Positions 33,501-45,180 are shown, counted from the first letter of the stretch. The stretch is DNA of 64,000 bases from Emergomyces orientalis (GCA_002110485.1 MOWL01000027.1:62001-126000); one strand, 5' to 3'. Numbers and translations are program-made. The notes: a model not told the origin generated them from the sequence alone.

Positions 33501-34871
33501 ATGCCTTCGCCGCAGCTCTCACCAACTCGAAACAATGCCTTCGAACCTAACCAAGCTGACTCATCTGATCCCCACAAGTCGAAACTTGGTCCACCCAGAT
33601 TTGATCCTGTCCACTCACTTGAAAAATTTGCCTCGCATGTAGCATCCATCGCGGCTCTATCTAGTGAGCGCGAGAGACTCAGAAAACGGTCACAAGCCGA
33701 GTCAACTGCCTTACGCAAGGCAAGTGATCGCAATTTTCAATACCCATCAATTGCAAAGCGCCTCAAAGTTGGAAAAAGGGAACTGGATAGTGAGCTTGTT
33801 AAAGTTGATGAAAACCTTCAAAATCATCAGAAAATTCAGAACGATCTTATCAAAGAACTAGCCGCCAATTTCAACTCTGGCCAGCAACAGGCCCATCGAA
33901 CTCAGCATCGGCTTGAACAAATTGAGACAAAAGCTGATATTAAGCATGTCATGGACTTGGAGGACAACATTTCAGCTACTTTGAAATTGCTAAACAGTTC
34001 CATGAAACGTAACGAAGAAAAAATCGCCTATATTGAACAATGGAGAAGTTCAACGGAAATGGAGCTAAAGAATCTCAAATCGGATTTGGAATTACTTAGG
34101 AATGAGCGCAATTCGGCGGAGCTGTTTGCAAAAGCTCGCGAGGAAGATTTCTCTAACCGCCGTCAGAATCCCAATTGTAAGGCCTCTGAGCGTGGCAGGA
34201 CTCGCAAGGAGCTAGACGAAAGTGAAGGAACAGGATCTACATCCAACATCTCTGTGGAAACCATGAATCAGATTCAGAATCTTCGGCAGGTTCAAGATGC
34301 AAAGGATGAAGCTATAGCAGATGAGCTTGACAAATATGAGTTCAGAGTAGCTTGTTTGGAAGAGGTAGTAACAAAATTAAAACAAATAGGAGGACAAAAT
34401 AAAACAAACAGTCAGGCATTCAGTGTTGGCATTGGTACTCCTGCGAAAGCTGAACTCGAACAGTTACAGCAGGCAATAAGCAGGCTAAATCAGCATGTGG
34501 AAAGTCGGTTCCAACATGTTGAAGACCAGGCACGAATTATACGGGCCCATCAGATCGCCCTCCATTCCCTTGAAACACGATATAATCACCTGTCCACTGA
34601 GCCAATTGTTCAACAGATGGTTGTAGCAATGCAAGAAATGTATCCTCACGCCCGCATTGTGCAGCAGGAACTTCCAAACATTCAAGAGAAAACAAACAAG
34701 CTTGTATCCAGCCTCAACTCTGTATATGAGGAGATTCGTACCGCACAAAATGCGCGAATGGCTTTAATTAACAACATGAATGCAGAAAGAGATCGAATGA
34801 CCCAGGATATCAGTTTGCTCAGGTCGAGGATAGATGAGCTTGAGAAGGCTATAAGGTCAAGGATTGTGTGA
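33501..34871 (+). CDS. Coiled-coil protein of unknown function, 456 aa
   Basis: A single long exon with a pyrimidine-rich leader and ATG in TCATCATGCC context. Residues 1-40 are Pro/Ser-rich and disordered; then almost the whole protein is heptad-like and charged (for example around residues 55-115, 140-215 and 265-455: SSERERLRKR, VKVDENLQNHQKIQNDLIKEL, MTQDISLLRSRIDELEKAI). There is no signal peptide, membrane segment or catalytic motif. Such proteins are often structural or scaffold parts of cytoskeletal or nuclear complexes, but no family was recognised. The composition is gene-like and it sits at the edge of the gene-rich compartment, beside the repeat block. Confidence 0.7.
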   Translation: MPSPQLSPTRNNAFEPNQADSSDPHKSKLGPPRFDPVHSLEKFASHVASIAALSSERERLRKRSQAESTALRKASDRNFQYPSIAKRLKVGKRELDSELVKVDENLQNHQKIQNDLIKELAANFNSGQQQAHRTQHRLEQIETKADIKHVMDLEDNISATLKLLNSSMKRNEEKIAYIEQWRSSTEMELKNLKSDLELLRNERNSAELFAKAREEDFSNRRQNPNCKASERGRTRKELDESEGTGSTSNISVETMNQIQNLRQVQDAKDEAIADELDKYEFRVACLEEVVTKLKQIGGQNKTNSQAFSVGIGTPAKAELEQLQQAISRLNQHVESRFQHVEDQARIIRAHQIALHSLETRYNHLSTEPIVQQMVVAMQEMYPHARIVQQELPNIQEKTNKLVSSLNSVYEEIRTAQNARMALINNMNAERDRMTQDISLLRSRIDELEKAIRSRIV

Positions 34872-36015
34872 TCATCACCACGTATAATGGCTAGCGCATT
34901 ATTAATTGCCACACAGCGAACGCCGATGAAATCTCCACCAAATACCATCTTCGCCGACCTTTAATATATTCGCCACAACGTCGATTTTTCTTCTACTTCG
35001 CCGAAATCAGAGATTTCCAGCTGGTAATATCACGATATTATCAATATAGCATGTAAAACACTCATATTATTGATAACTAGTTATTGAACAATCTAAACGA
35101 GATCCATGGGCATAAAAAGCCATGGAAAACCCGTAGATATTTAGATAGTTCAGAGCACACAATACCTTACGATCTCTCTATTTGATTCCTCCCTATATAT
35201 ATGTGCATATTATGCTAGCTACACTCTCCGATTAATCTCTCCGTCTTATAAAAACCTAAGGACGTGCTCAAGAAGCAATAGTCATACTTGTCACCAGATC
35301 CACGGTCAAGATTTCACTCGGATTAATAACTACCCAGCAGGCTTTTATATGTCACCAAAAGCTCATCTTGCAAGGCTTCGGATAGCGTGGTTAACTACGG
35401 AGTAATTTCATGATGGTTGTCAAAGTTCACTTAGTACTTGGCAACAAGGCAGAAAAGAGCCCGTTCCAGCGAATGGAGTTTTCTTGCAAGAAGGTGTTGC
35501 AGAATCCGCCTCATTATCATGGATGCTACTCCATGAGACTAACTTATAAGTTATCAGTTAAACAGGCAGTGTGACTAGACTAGTTAATACGATGTTAAAT
35601 TTTCAGCTTATATCATCATTTCCCCATAAATGTACTGTGTTCATATAAATTCTTAAAACAAACCAAATTTTAGTGGTGATGTGAACAGTACTTTGTGCCT
35701 GTATATCAGGGCTGGAGGCACGACGCTAATTTTGCGTCGCAGTCAGAGGAGGAGATAAATTGCTTCTGCTCCAGAAATATTTGAGTGCTATCATCAATCC
35801 CATAATTTGAATGGGAACGTCTATTCATAAATTCCAACGCGGCCCATTCTTTTTTCACTTGCATTGTGCTTTGAGCTCACTGCTATTTTTAACCCCGTCA
35901 AAAATAGAATAAATATGTTAAAAAATTGTCGTATAAAGATATTAAAGATTCCATGAAATAAAAGTATGAACAAATTCAACCCTAGAAAAGGCTAAAAATT
36001 CGTTTTGACTTCAGG
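34872..36015. other. AT-rich intergenic region, no gene recognised
   Basis: Short palindromic patches such as CCATGGGCATAAAAAGCCATGG near 35104 are present. No ORF is supported. This is the transition from the gene-rich part to the repeat block. Confidence 0.4.
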
Positions 36016-36549
36016 ATGCCGCCAAATTTGAAGCAGAATGCGCTCCTCATTGTCAAAGAGTATCAGCAGCTAACTGCCCCAGCTCCACAAGGGCGCCCTG
36101 CTCTTTTTGACTTGCAAAATTGTTTGCAGTGGGCCACTGATGACGACTTTCAAAATATTTTGCTTCAGAATCAAGATTTCAAGACAGTGTTTGCAACATA
36201 TATTGGAATGATTGAAGATGCCGTAAATTGGTTTTCAGATGACAATATATACAACAACATACCTGAAGAGATAAAGAATATATATTACTTATATAGCCCC
36301 ACACCTCAACTTGGACCTGAAGAATTTGCTGAACTGCAGGAGTATGAGCATTGTATCATGACTGTCCTCGGCTATCCTTGTGAAAATCAGGATCCCTGGA
36401 CAGCAGTTGTAAAACGTCGTAACATTGTCCACTCTAAAAGCAGCGGCGAATGCGACGATGCGCAAGATGGATTCCAGGATATCTTGAATCGGTCATTAGA
36501 TGATGGCTCAAGGTACAGCATCAATTTTTATTATTTCCAACATTTTTAA
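36016..36549 (+). CDS. Unassigned ORF, 177 codons, possibly the first exon of a gene
   Basis: It opens at an ATG (MPPNLKQNALLIVKEYQQL) and has gene-like composition with many acidic residues (DDDFQNILLQNQDF, DDAQDGFQDILNRSLDDGS). An AAG-GTACAG donor-like site at about 36510 follows DDGS, and the reading after it is AT-rich and poor, so a real exon may end there. No domain was recognised. It lies just upstream of the mariner-like transposon. Confidence 0.35.
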   Translation: MPPNLKQNALLIVKEYQQLTAPAPQGRPALFDLQNCLQWATDDDFQNILLQNQDFKTVFATYIGMIEDAVNWFSDDNIYNNIPEEIKNIYYLYSPTPQLGPEEFAELQEYEHCIMTVLGYPCENQDPWTAVVKRRNIVHSKSSGECDDAQDGFQDILNRSLDDGSRYSINFYYFQHF

Positions 36550-36872
36550 GCGAGTTTCTAATATTATATATAGTGATGAGATTGGAAAACCGAGAAATTT
36601 GCGGAGATCTCGGAAAAATAAGTACTGATTCATGAGAGCTGGCAGTTCCAAGCACAGAATCAACATTTCTACACTCTGATTCAGTATAGAATACGGAGGA
36701 CTCTACCAAAAGTTTTGATTAGCGCCATCAATAAATTTACCGCTATATCAGCTAGCGAGCGCCACCACTGTATGAAAATGTAATATAACTGCCCCGCATC
36801 TTATATGAGATCTCTATCTAAATTCAATATCTTCCACTTTCTTTTCTATTTTCTCATAGATCATGCACTGGC

Positions 36873-37501
36873 ATGGCTCTCAATTCTGACATTGCCACAC
36901 AGGCTCTCGTTGTTGCTCTCAAATCTCCTCATATTGGTAAAACTACTGCTGAAACAAGTCAAATAACCAATCTTTCTATTCAAAACATCAATCGTATATA
37001 TAAAAGAGTCATTGAACGCGGCTTCAACCCAAATCTTCCTCATCTTATTATATGTGATGAATGGTTAAAAGATGCTATTCGCACTGGCAGACCTGCAAAA
37101 CAGACTCCTTCCATTAAGAAGCGGATTTTGACAAAGATATGCTGCAATCAATATGGATGAGAGAAGACATGTACTGATATTATCAATGAATTCAGTGAGA
37201 ATGGCACTGAGATCTTTTCAATAACTGTCTGATATATATTGTGAAAAGCAGGCATGAAAAAGATCAAGCCCATGCGAAAACCTGATTTAATCAAGAAGAT
37301 GAGAGCTGAACACCTTCAGTGATGTCTTGAGCATAAACATTGAACTCTTGATAACTGAAAAAAAGTTATATGATCTGATAAGATCTCAGTTGTTCTGCTT
37401 CATCACTGTGAAGAATATAGAATTTGATGTAAACCTGAGAAAAAATATGCTTGAAGCTGTATATGTGAACAGTGAAAGAGGTCTTTAAAGTTCATGTTTT
37501 G
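36873..37501 (+). pseudogene. Tc1/mariner-type (DDE_3) transposase, N-terminal and catalytic part
   Basis: The first 95 codons (MALNSDIATQALVVALKSPH) show a helix-turn-helix start (ETSQITNLSIQNINRIYKRV) as in fungal Tc1-like transposases. After a TGA the same gene continues in broken frames with MKKIKPMRKPDLIKKMRAEH, TLDN-KKVIWSDKTSVVLLHH and KFMF at 37497, which is the DDE_3 core; the first Asp lies in WSDK. Many stops stand at Trp or Arg positions. The reading is cut by the LINE insertion after 37501 and resumes at 41576. Confidence 0.75.
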
Positions 37502-37520
37502 AAGATGTTTTTCTTATAAT

Positions 37521-40500
37521 TCTGATATTCTAGTTGGAGATATTATAGATACAAGAAATCAATTTGACAGTATTCAATTGATAAATATTTATAATGAAAA
37601 ATCACTGAAGGTAAATGATAATTCATGGACAGTTGACAGAGAACTGCTGAATTTAAGTCCAGAAAAAAATGCTATTATATGTGGTGATTTCAATGCACAT
37701 TATATATGGTGGAATTCTGAATGTGATTATTCAATAAGATCAGAGAAAATAGTAGAGTGGGCTCTACAACATGAATTAGATATTATAAATGAAATTGATA
37801 GACAGACCTTCTTTAGAAACAACTTAATGAAGAAATCAATCATAGACTTAACCTTTCTATCAAAAAATTTGATTGAAAACAAGGTCTATAATTGATTTAT
37901 TAATTCAGAAGAAACATCAGGATCTGCTCATGAAGTTATTCAATTTAATATTGAAATTGATGAAAAGGAAACATGTGAGAATCCTCTACTATCAAATCAA
38001 TATAATTTTGAAAAAGCTGAATGGTCTGAAATCAATAAGAGAATTGAAGATTTAAAATTTGAAAAAAAAGAAGAATTATCAAATTGGAATGAAAAGACAA
38101 TAATAACAGATATAATGCTAGAAAGTAGAACTAATATAATAACTGAAATTATATTAGAAAGCATTAAAAACTTTATACCAAAGAAAAAGCTCTCAGAATT
38201 CTCAAAACCTTGGTGGTCAGAAGAAATAACAGAAAAAAGAAAAAATCTAGCAAAAATAAAAAAAGAATGGAAAGAGAATATCATATCTTATGAAGAATAT
38301 AAAAGAATAAGAAATGAATATTTCACATTAATTAAAAAAGCTAAAACTAGCTGCTGGAATAAATTTCTTGAGAATGCACAGGGAAAAGAAATATTTAAAG
38401 CTTTTAAATATACAAAGTCTAAATCTGTTGCAAAGCTTCCATCTCTAAAATATAAAATAGAAAATGAGGAATATATTGCTCATTCTTTTGAACAAAAATG
38501 TCAGGCTTTTATGAAAATTCTATTTCAAAAACCACCTCAATCTGAACAATATAGTTCAATATGTGAATATATTGAAGATTCAAGATGGGCTTGGCCAGAT
38601 CTATCTAGAAATGAACTTGAAACTGCTGTTTTTACAAGTTCTACAAAAACAGCTGCAGGACCTGATACTATAAATTATTTAATCATTCAAAAAGTCTTTC
38701 ATTCTCTGAAAAATGAATTATTTGAATTATTCTCTCAACTAATGAAGAATGGGTATCACCCTGAATGCTGGAGACAAGCAACTGGTATAGTTCTTGCAAA
38801 ACCAAATAGAAAAGCTACTATGCCAAAGTTTTATAGAATTATATCACTTTTGAATTGCTTGGGAAAAATTCTTGAAAAAATAATAGCAACAAGATTATCA
38901 TATCTAGGCTCAATCACTGATTTATTATATAATGATCAAATGGGTGGCAGAAAACAGAATTCTGCAATAGATACAGTTTTATCAATAATTCATGATATTC
39001 AAATGGCAAAAAATGAAGACTTAGTTACAACAGCTGCTTTTATTGATATAAAAGGTGCTTTTGATCATGTTTCAAAGAATAAGCTAATAATTATTCTTCA
39101 AGAGATGAAACTACCAAAAGCATTAATAAAGTGGGTTATATGTTTTATGTCAAAAAGATATATTCAACTACTTTTTGACTCATTAAAGCAAGATATTACT
39201 GAAATTGAAATAGGAGTTCCTCAGGGGTCTCCAGTCTCATCAATTCTATTTGCTATATATACAAAAAATCTATTCAAAGATAGAGAAATGGAGATAGTGA
39301 GATCTTCTAGCTATGTTGATGATATAGGTCTGATTTTCAGCTCAAGAACAATAAAAGAAAATTGTGAAAATATTGAAAAAGCTGTGCAAGAGATATTTAA
39401 TAGAGGAGATTTAAACCTAATTCAATTTGATATGGAAAAAACTGAATTAATTCACTTTTTTCCAAAAAGATATGAAAAGGAAATAAGTTTAAATCTATTA
39501 AATCAAGAAATAAAGCCTAAATCAGTTGTAAGATGACTAGGAATCTGGCTGGATTCAAAACTCAATTTTAAATCTCATATTCAAAAAAGAATGGCTCAAG
39601 CTGAAAGAGTTTTAAATAGTATAATACAACTTTCTAATACTGAAAGGGGTTTATCATTTCAAGCTATGAGACAGCTATACATTGCATGTATAGCATCTAT
39701 TTCTGATTATGGTGTTCAGATATGGTGGAAGAACCAGAAACACTTCATAGATAAGTTTCAAAAATTGCAGAATACAGCTTTAAGAAGAATTCTGGGAGCT
39801 TTCAAAACCTCTCCATGTAGAGCTATGGAAATAGAAGCTTCTATATCACCTCCTGAAATAAGATTTGAGAAGATATGCAAGAATTATGCACTGAGAATCA
39901 TGAAAATGCCAGATATTCATTCAATTAGAAAAAGAATATCTACATCTTATCCTCCAATTCAATCTGGAAATGACTTAGATTGGAATAGATATCTAGATTG
40001 GAATGAAAGTCAAGAAAATCAAGAAAATGAGAGAAATAGAAAAAAAATCCCTTCTCAACTATATAGAGTATGCTCAATGATTAAAAATGAATTCTCCTTA
40101 TTAAATATTGAAAAGATTGAACACAAAAAGCTATATTCATGGAAAGAAAAACTAGGCTCAATGATTTCAATTGAAATAAGCGCATTATCAAAACCAGAAG
40201 AAGCTGAGAATCATAGAAGAATAATAGAGAAAATTGATTTTAAAAAGTCAATTCTAATCTATTCAGATGGTTCAATGAATGAAAATAAAGGCCTAGGAGC
40301 TGGAATAGCATATACAGAAGATAATTACAAATATACATCAGATTCATGGAATATTGGAAATGAATGTGAAGTATTTGATGCTGAATTATATGCTATTATG
40401 AAAGCTTTTAAACTGATAGAAATAAAAGCTTCAAAAAGAAAAGATATGAAAGAAGCATGGATTTTTTCAGATAGTCAAGCAGCTTTGAAAAGAATTCAAA

Positions 40501-41153
40501 AAAATGAAATTCATAATGGTTAAATGAATATAGAAGTAATTCTAAAGATATGCAAAAGAATTCAATTAAAATATAAGACAAAGATATATCTGAGCTGGGT
40601 TCCTGCTCATATAAATATACATGGAAATGAGCTTGCTGATGAAGCAGCAAAGAAAGGAACAGAACTAAATATTGCAAGTTCAAAAATAGTTTCATGGTCT
40701 TTTATTAAAAGAAAGATAAAAGAGAATTGCTTAGAAAAATGGCATAAAATATGGGAAAAACAAAGAAAAAGTCCTCACTATCTTAGATTTGAAACTAAAC
40801 CTAAATGGAAATCATGCTCTATTAAGTGCAAGAAGAAGCTTTTCTCCTCAATCATTCAATTGAAACTAGGTCATGGCTATTTCAAATCTTATTTGAAAAA
40901 AATATCTGATATTGAAAGTGAAAATTGTGAATATTGTGACTCTCTTGAAGACCCAGAACATATCTTAATGAATTGCTCATTAAATCAAGAACTTAGAGCT
41001 GAACTGAGATTTAAATATAAGCTGAGAGAAATGAATATAAAACTACTATTTTCAACTGAAATAGGCAGTCAATATTTAATTGATTTTCTCAATGAAACTC
41101 AAATAGCTACTAGAAATCAATTCTATTTCAAAGATGAAAATATAAATGAATGA
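37521..41153 (+). pseudogene. LINE ORF2: endonuclease - reverse transcriptase - RNase H, three in-frame stops
   Basis: One reading frame runs from the 5' truncation to the stop at 41151, interrupted only by TGA at 37893, TGA at 39534 and TAA at 40521. The endonuclease C-terminal half has ICGDFNAHYIWW and the SGSAHEV segment (Asp of the usual SDH is Ala). The reverse transcriptase has TAAGPDTINYLI, AAFIDIKGAFDHVSKNKL, GVPQGSPVSSILF and an intact YVDD at about 39313. RNase H has YSDGSMNENKGLGAG, DAELYAIMKAF, FSDSQAAL and WVPAHINIHGNELADEAAK. A C-x2-C-x7-H-x4-C zinc motif (CEYCDSLEDPEHILMNC) closes the protein. At the first two stops relatives have Trp (VYN-W-FI; VVR-W-LGIW), so TGG became TGA. 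The coding sequence is extremely A-rich. Confidence 0.88.
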
Positions 41154-41556
41154 GAATCTGAAATATTCTTTATAAAAACTGCTAGATATTATATAATATC
41201 TCACTATTTCTTTTGTGTTAGAGTCTGTCTTTTATTTCCTTTGTATTCATGTCATGAGTTATTTTGTCTATTATTAATTTATTTTCTTTGTAATCACTTG
41301 AAAATTATATGAAAAAAAGAGAATATAAATAATCTTCAAAGATATTTATAAATAAATAAATAAAAAAAAGAAAAATCAATTTGCTGACTATTCTGGGCTG
41401 GAATTCAAGTATTGCAAGTGCTATTTGTTTGAAGAAAAAATGTATAGTAATTAGTGTTAAAGTTAGAAAAATCCTGAGACTCTTTGAGTCTCAGGTAGAT
41501 ATCATAGTCTCTGACTGCATATATATCTATAATTGAAGAATAATAATAATAATAAT
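37521..41556 (+). mobile_element. LINE (Tad1-like, family 1), 4.0 kb, 5'-truncated, flanked by 19-bp duplication
   Basis: The insertion is bounded by aagatgtttttcttataat at 37502-37520 and again at 41557-41575, an exact target-site duplication. It starts inside the endonuclease coding part and ends in a (TAA)n tail. The domain order endonuclease, reverse transcriptase, RNase H, zinc motif is that of fungal Tad1-type and related LINEs. Fragments of the same family are at 5173-6156 and 51028-51214. Confidence 0.92.
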
Positions 41557-41575
41557 AAGATGTTTTTCTTATAAT

Positions 41576-41743
41576 AAGAAAGATCTCTGTCACTGCTGAT
41601 ATTCTGAAACTTCACAAAAAAAGACTCAGTCAGTAAAAAATATAGAAGCACTGAATATCATAATGAAATCAATTAAAAAGCAGCAGTGAGAGCTTTAAAA
41701 TGAAATAAGAAAATTGAATCTCTGTTAACTTTCTAAGTTTTAT
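41576..41743 (+). pseudogene. Continuation of the DDE_3 transposase after the LINE
   Basis: If the LINE and one 19-bp duplicate are removed, the frame FMF-(W)-RCFSYNKKDLCHC-YSETSQKKTQS...IEAL joins to the left part. It matches the fungal family text FMFWGCFSWDKKGPCH...ETA. The rest of the transposase is lost where the gypsy LTR starts at 41744. Confidence 0.7.
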
Positions 41744-41970
41744 TGTCAGAGGTTGAATCTCTATATGGTTATGTGGACTCGGGCTAGCCGCCCAAACAGA
41801 CTAATAGCTCCCGCGCTAGTGGCTAGCCCTTGCTTGCAATCTGTGCTTAGAGCACTTTTCTACACACTTTTTACACTTCTTTCTTTTCTTTCTCTTTTCT
41901 TTCTTAAGCTTTTCTTCTTGTATATTAGATATAATATAGTTCTTTCATACCTAATTGCTCATCTCTTATA
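41744..41970 (+). repeat. 5' LTR of chromovirus gypsy element A, 227 bp
   Basis: It starts TGTCAGAGG and ends CTTATA, the same length as the LTR at 52501-52727. The two differ at about 21 positions, all transitions. An LTR-internal GGCTAGCC palindrome occurs twice, and a CT-rich tract (ttctttcttttctttctctt) precedes the 3' part. Flanking 5-bp sequences of the two LTRs do not match, so A and the 52.5-kb LTR may come from different insertions. Confidence 0.85.
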
Positions 41971-42011
41971 TTAGAAAAGCTTCGTTTTTACTCCTTACTA
42001 AAGAAAGACAT

Positions 42012-42188
42012 GAAAAAGCCCAGAAAGACACTGACATCACAGATTAATTATTAAGAAAGAATAATAGTATAACAGAGTAGCAAGAAATTTCTGCATCTAT
42101 AAAAAAGTTCAGAAGAATACTGACATTATAAACTCATTCTTTGAGTAAATCACAGTGTGACAGAGTAGCAAGAAATCCCTGCACTTAT
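42012..42188 (+). repeat. Two diverged tandem copies of an about 88-bp unit in the gypsy leader
   Basis: Unit 1 (42012-42100) and unit 2 (42101-42188) both contain aaaaag..cagaa..actgaca and acagagtagcaagaaat..ctgca..tat at the same spacing. A shorter version follows the LTR at 6899-6966. The leader between LTR and gag thus has a repeat structure. Confidence 0.7.
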
Positions 42189-43185
42189 AAAAATAAAAAC
42201 TCTGATAATCATCTTTAAGACTTCATCAGATGAAGATGAATTTGTATTAATCACAAGCAGTCATGAATCACATAATGAAGAAATAATCATCAATTTTATT
42301 AGAGAGAAGCTTATAAAGTTTTTTCAGATAAAAAAAAAACTGATAGCTCAATAAATAAAGCTACAGAATCAATGATGAGAACTCAAGAAATAATAAATAA
42401 TCACTGAAACTTTAAATTTAACTGAAGTTATCACTATCTCTCTCTTTATTAAATTAAAATAGTCAAAAGCAAGACTTTCAGATTCTGTCTATTATAACAG
42501 TAATAATCTTTTCTATTTTTCACAGTTCCTCAGCAACCTCAAAGTCAAGATCATGATTGATGAACGGATCATTGAAAATGAACAAGCTCAAGTATAATAT
42601 ACTTTTAAAAGACTGAAAGACAAAGTATCAGCAAGAATTCACTCTTGAGTGAATCAGTATTCTGAAATCAATAGATTTATTATCAAGAAGTTCCTTGAGC
42701 TTCTGAAGTCAACATTTACTGACACAGTCTACAAGCAGAAAGTCTTGAACAAACTGAATAGACTGAGACAAGAAAAGAGAAGTTTTAATAAACTTTTAAC
42801 TGAGCTGAAGTAACTGCTTCTAAAGACTGATAAATATGAATGAGCTGACTCAATTAAAAAAGACTATCTGAAAGAAATTTTTAACTGAAAACTAAAAAAA
42901 TATCTCTTAAGCTTGAATAAAAAGAAGTTCTATAATAAATTCAAGAATCAAGTGAAAAGAATTATAGATCATATAAAGAATTTTAATAAATTTGAAAAAA
43001 GTCAGCTGAGTTGACACTGAAATATTTTATTCAAGAGATTCTGAGAAAGTCTTCTTCAGACTTTTTCTGAATCACAGAATGTCATGAACTGAGAGCTCAC
43101 ATCAGCATGAACTGTCAAAAAGAAAAATAAGAGAATATAATATACTATATAAATAGATCTCAAGAAGCTGAATAGAAGAAAGAAA

Positions 43186-43383
43186 AAGAAGTTGTGCTTT
43201 CACTGTGAAGTATCAGAGCACATGGTCACAGATTGCTCTTACAAGCCTGTGCAGTGCTCTGTGAAGGCCATCAGTGTAGCTCTCATGTTGGAACCCCGCC
43301 AAAGCCGCCCTCAGCCTCAGTCAAGGGCGAGTAGTTTTAACAGTAGCTCAAGAAAGAGCTCTCCAGAGCCGGGAAAAGAGTAG
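43186..43383 (+). pseudogene. gag C-terminus with CCHC zinc knuckle, element A
   Basis: CFHCEVSEHMVTDC fits C-x2-C-x4-H-x4-C. It is followed by a Pro/Gln/Arg/Ser-rich tail. Upstream gag (42520-43185) is recognisable only by position and Lys/Glu-rich helices such as FNKLLTEL, with numerous TGA stops. Confidence 0.65.
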
Positions 43384-43457
43384 TCTCTGCTGAAAATCAT
43401 CTGCAGAGGCTCACAGAGAAACAAGCAGTCAAGAAATGGAAGAAATTTGAGAAGAAA

Positions 43458-43922
43458 ATGATTAGAAACTCAATCTATGTAGATGCTGTCTTGAATAGCA
43501 TACACTTCACTAGAGCAATAATAGATTCAGAGTGTGCTCTCTATGGCATCATCTTCTCACACCTTGCACGAAAATTGAACCTTCAGTGTATGAAATTTCC
43601 TGGCCGTCTTATTGAAGGATTTGATGGTAACTATCAAATGATTGACAAGGTAGCTTGTGCAGCAGTGAATGTAGAAGAACATCTAGCTAAGAGGTTCTAC
43701 TTCTATATGATTAAGACCTCTCAAGACTCAGGTTCCCCCCACATAACTCTAGAGATGCCATGGCTGAACATGTTCAACACAGTGTCTGACAGTAAAAGAC
43801 AGAAGCTGCATTTCTGTTTGAGAGTTGTAATAAAAAATGTTCTAACTCTCAATGAGAGTTCTCAATCAATTCAAGTCTCAGCAGTCACATTTAAGCATTA
43901 TCTCTGCAAACATCATAAGTAA
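43458..43922 (+). pseudogene. Aspartic protease region of element A
   Basis: A 154-codon open stretch shows RAIIDSECALYGIIFSHLARKL where the active site should be DSG: Gly is replaced by Glu (G-to-A). Further on, ITLEMPWL stands where gypsy proteases have ILGMPWL, again Gly to Glu. The domain order fits, but two key glycines are lost, so the enzyme would be dead. Confidence 0.7.
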
Positions 43923-44279
43923 GACAGCACCCAGGTCTTCTCAGCTAGTCTAAAGAACATAGAGAAAGCTCTAGAGATGAAAAAGAAGTTCATTGATTCA
44001 TGAAAAAAACTGCTCAAACACTATCATGCCTATTTAAATGTGTTTAATTGTACTGCAGTCAACATCTTACCCCCTCATCGCGGACCAGGGGTAGACCACA
44101 GAATCACATTGAAAAATAAGAATGAAAAAAAGGCTTAATCATCTTGAGACTCTCTCTACAACATGTCTCAGAATGAACTTCTTGTCCTATGAAAAACACT
44201 ACTGGATTATTTGAATAAAGGCTTCATACAAGTGAGTAATTCACTGGCAGCAGCCTCTGTGCTCTTTGCTTGAAAACCA

Positions 44280-44969
44280 GAGAATGGTCTACACTTCTGT
44301 GTAGACTACTGTGGCTTGAATGCAATCACTCACAAGGACAGATGCTCCCTCCCATTAATCAATGAGACTCTAGAATGTATTGGCAAGACAAAATGATTTA
44401 CAAAGCTTGATATTACTGCAGCCTTTCACAGGCTTCGCATTGCAGAAGGTGATGAATGGAAGACAGTTTTCAGAACTTGATATGAGCTTTATGAATGACT
44501 GATAACTCTCTTTGAATTAGTAAATGCCTCTAGCATCTTTCAGAAGTACATCAATTGAGCTCTACATGAATACCTGAACAAGTTTGTATCTGTCTACATT
44601 GATAATATCTTGATTTTCACCTCAGGCAGTCTTAAGCAACACCGCCAACATGTTGAAAAGGTATTTATCAAGTTACATAAGACTGACCTTCAGATTGATA
44701 TAGACAAGTGTGACTTTGAGATTCAATTCACCAAGTATCTAGAATTTATCATAGAGGCTGGAAAAGGTGTGAGCATGAATTCAGAGAAGATTTAGATAAT
44801 TATAAAATGACAAGTTCTCACTACAGTTAAAGGTGTCCGTGGGTTCATAGAATTTGTGAACTTTTATAGAAAATTTATACAGAATTTCTCGAAGATCATG
44901 GCCCCTCTCACAGAACTCATCAAAAAGGACATAAAGTTTAACTGGTTCAAGAAAGTGAATCAGGCCTTT
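44280..44969 (+). pseudogene. Reverse transcriptase of element A, left of the inserted LTR
   Basis: Pieces in frame read FCVDYCGLNAITHKDR, LINETLECIGKTK, FTKLDITAAFHRLRIAEGDEW, FQKYIN and VYIDNILIFTSGS at 44594 (YxDD degraded to YIDN), then KYLEFIIEAG and RGFIEFVNFYRKFIQNFSKI. Stops replace Trp and Arg codons. The text continues across the LTR insertion into the RNase H. Confidence 0.75.
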
Positions 44970-45180
44970 TGTAAGGGGTGAACAATTAGGTATGAAAGAA
45001 CTATATTGTGCCTAATATACAAGAAGAAAAGCTTAAGAAAGAAAAGAGAAAGAAAAGAAAGAAGTGCAAAAAGTGTGTAGAAAAGTGCTCTAAGCACAGA
45101 TTGCAAGCGAGGGCTAGCCACTAACGCGAGAGCCGGCTAGCCCGAGTTCACATAACCATATAGAGATTCAACCTCTGACA
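44970..45180 (-). repeat. Inverted solo LTR inside element A, flanked by CCTTT
   Basis: The reverse complement matches the gypsy LTRs of this window (short type, 211 bp). CCTTT occurs directly on both sides (44965-44969 and 45181-45185), a 5-bp target-site duplication. Removing the LTR and one CCTTT restores the pol reading from NQAF into the LKRMF segment. A whole element must have inserted here and later recombined between its LTRs, leaving one. Confidence 0.9.

Noticed and set aside
37893..40523. TGA recoded as Trp in the LINE
   Set aside because: Many Trp codons in the same ORF are TGG, and a TAA stop is also present; point mutation is the simpler explanation.
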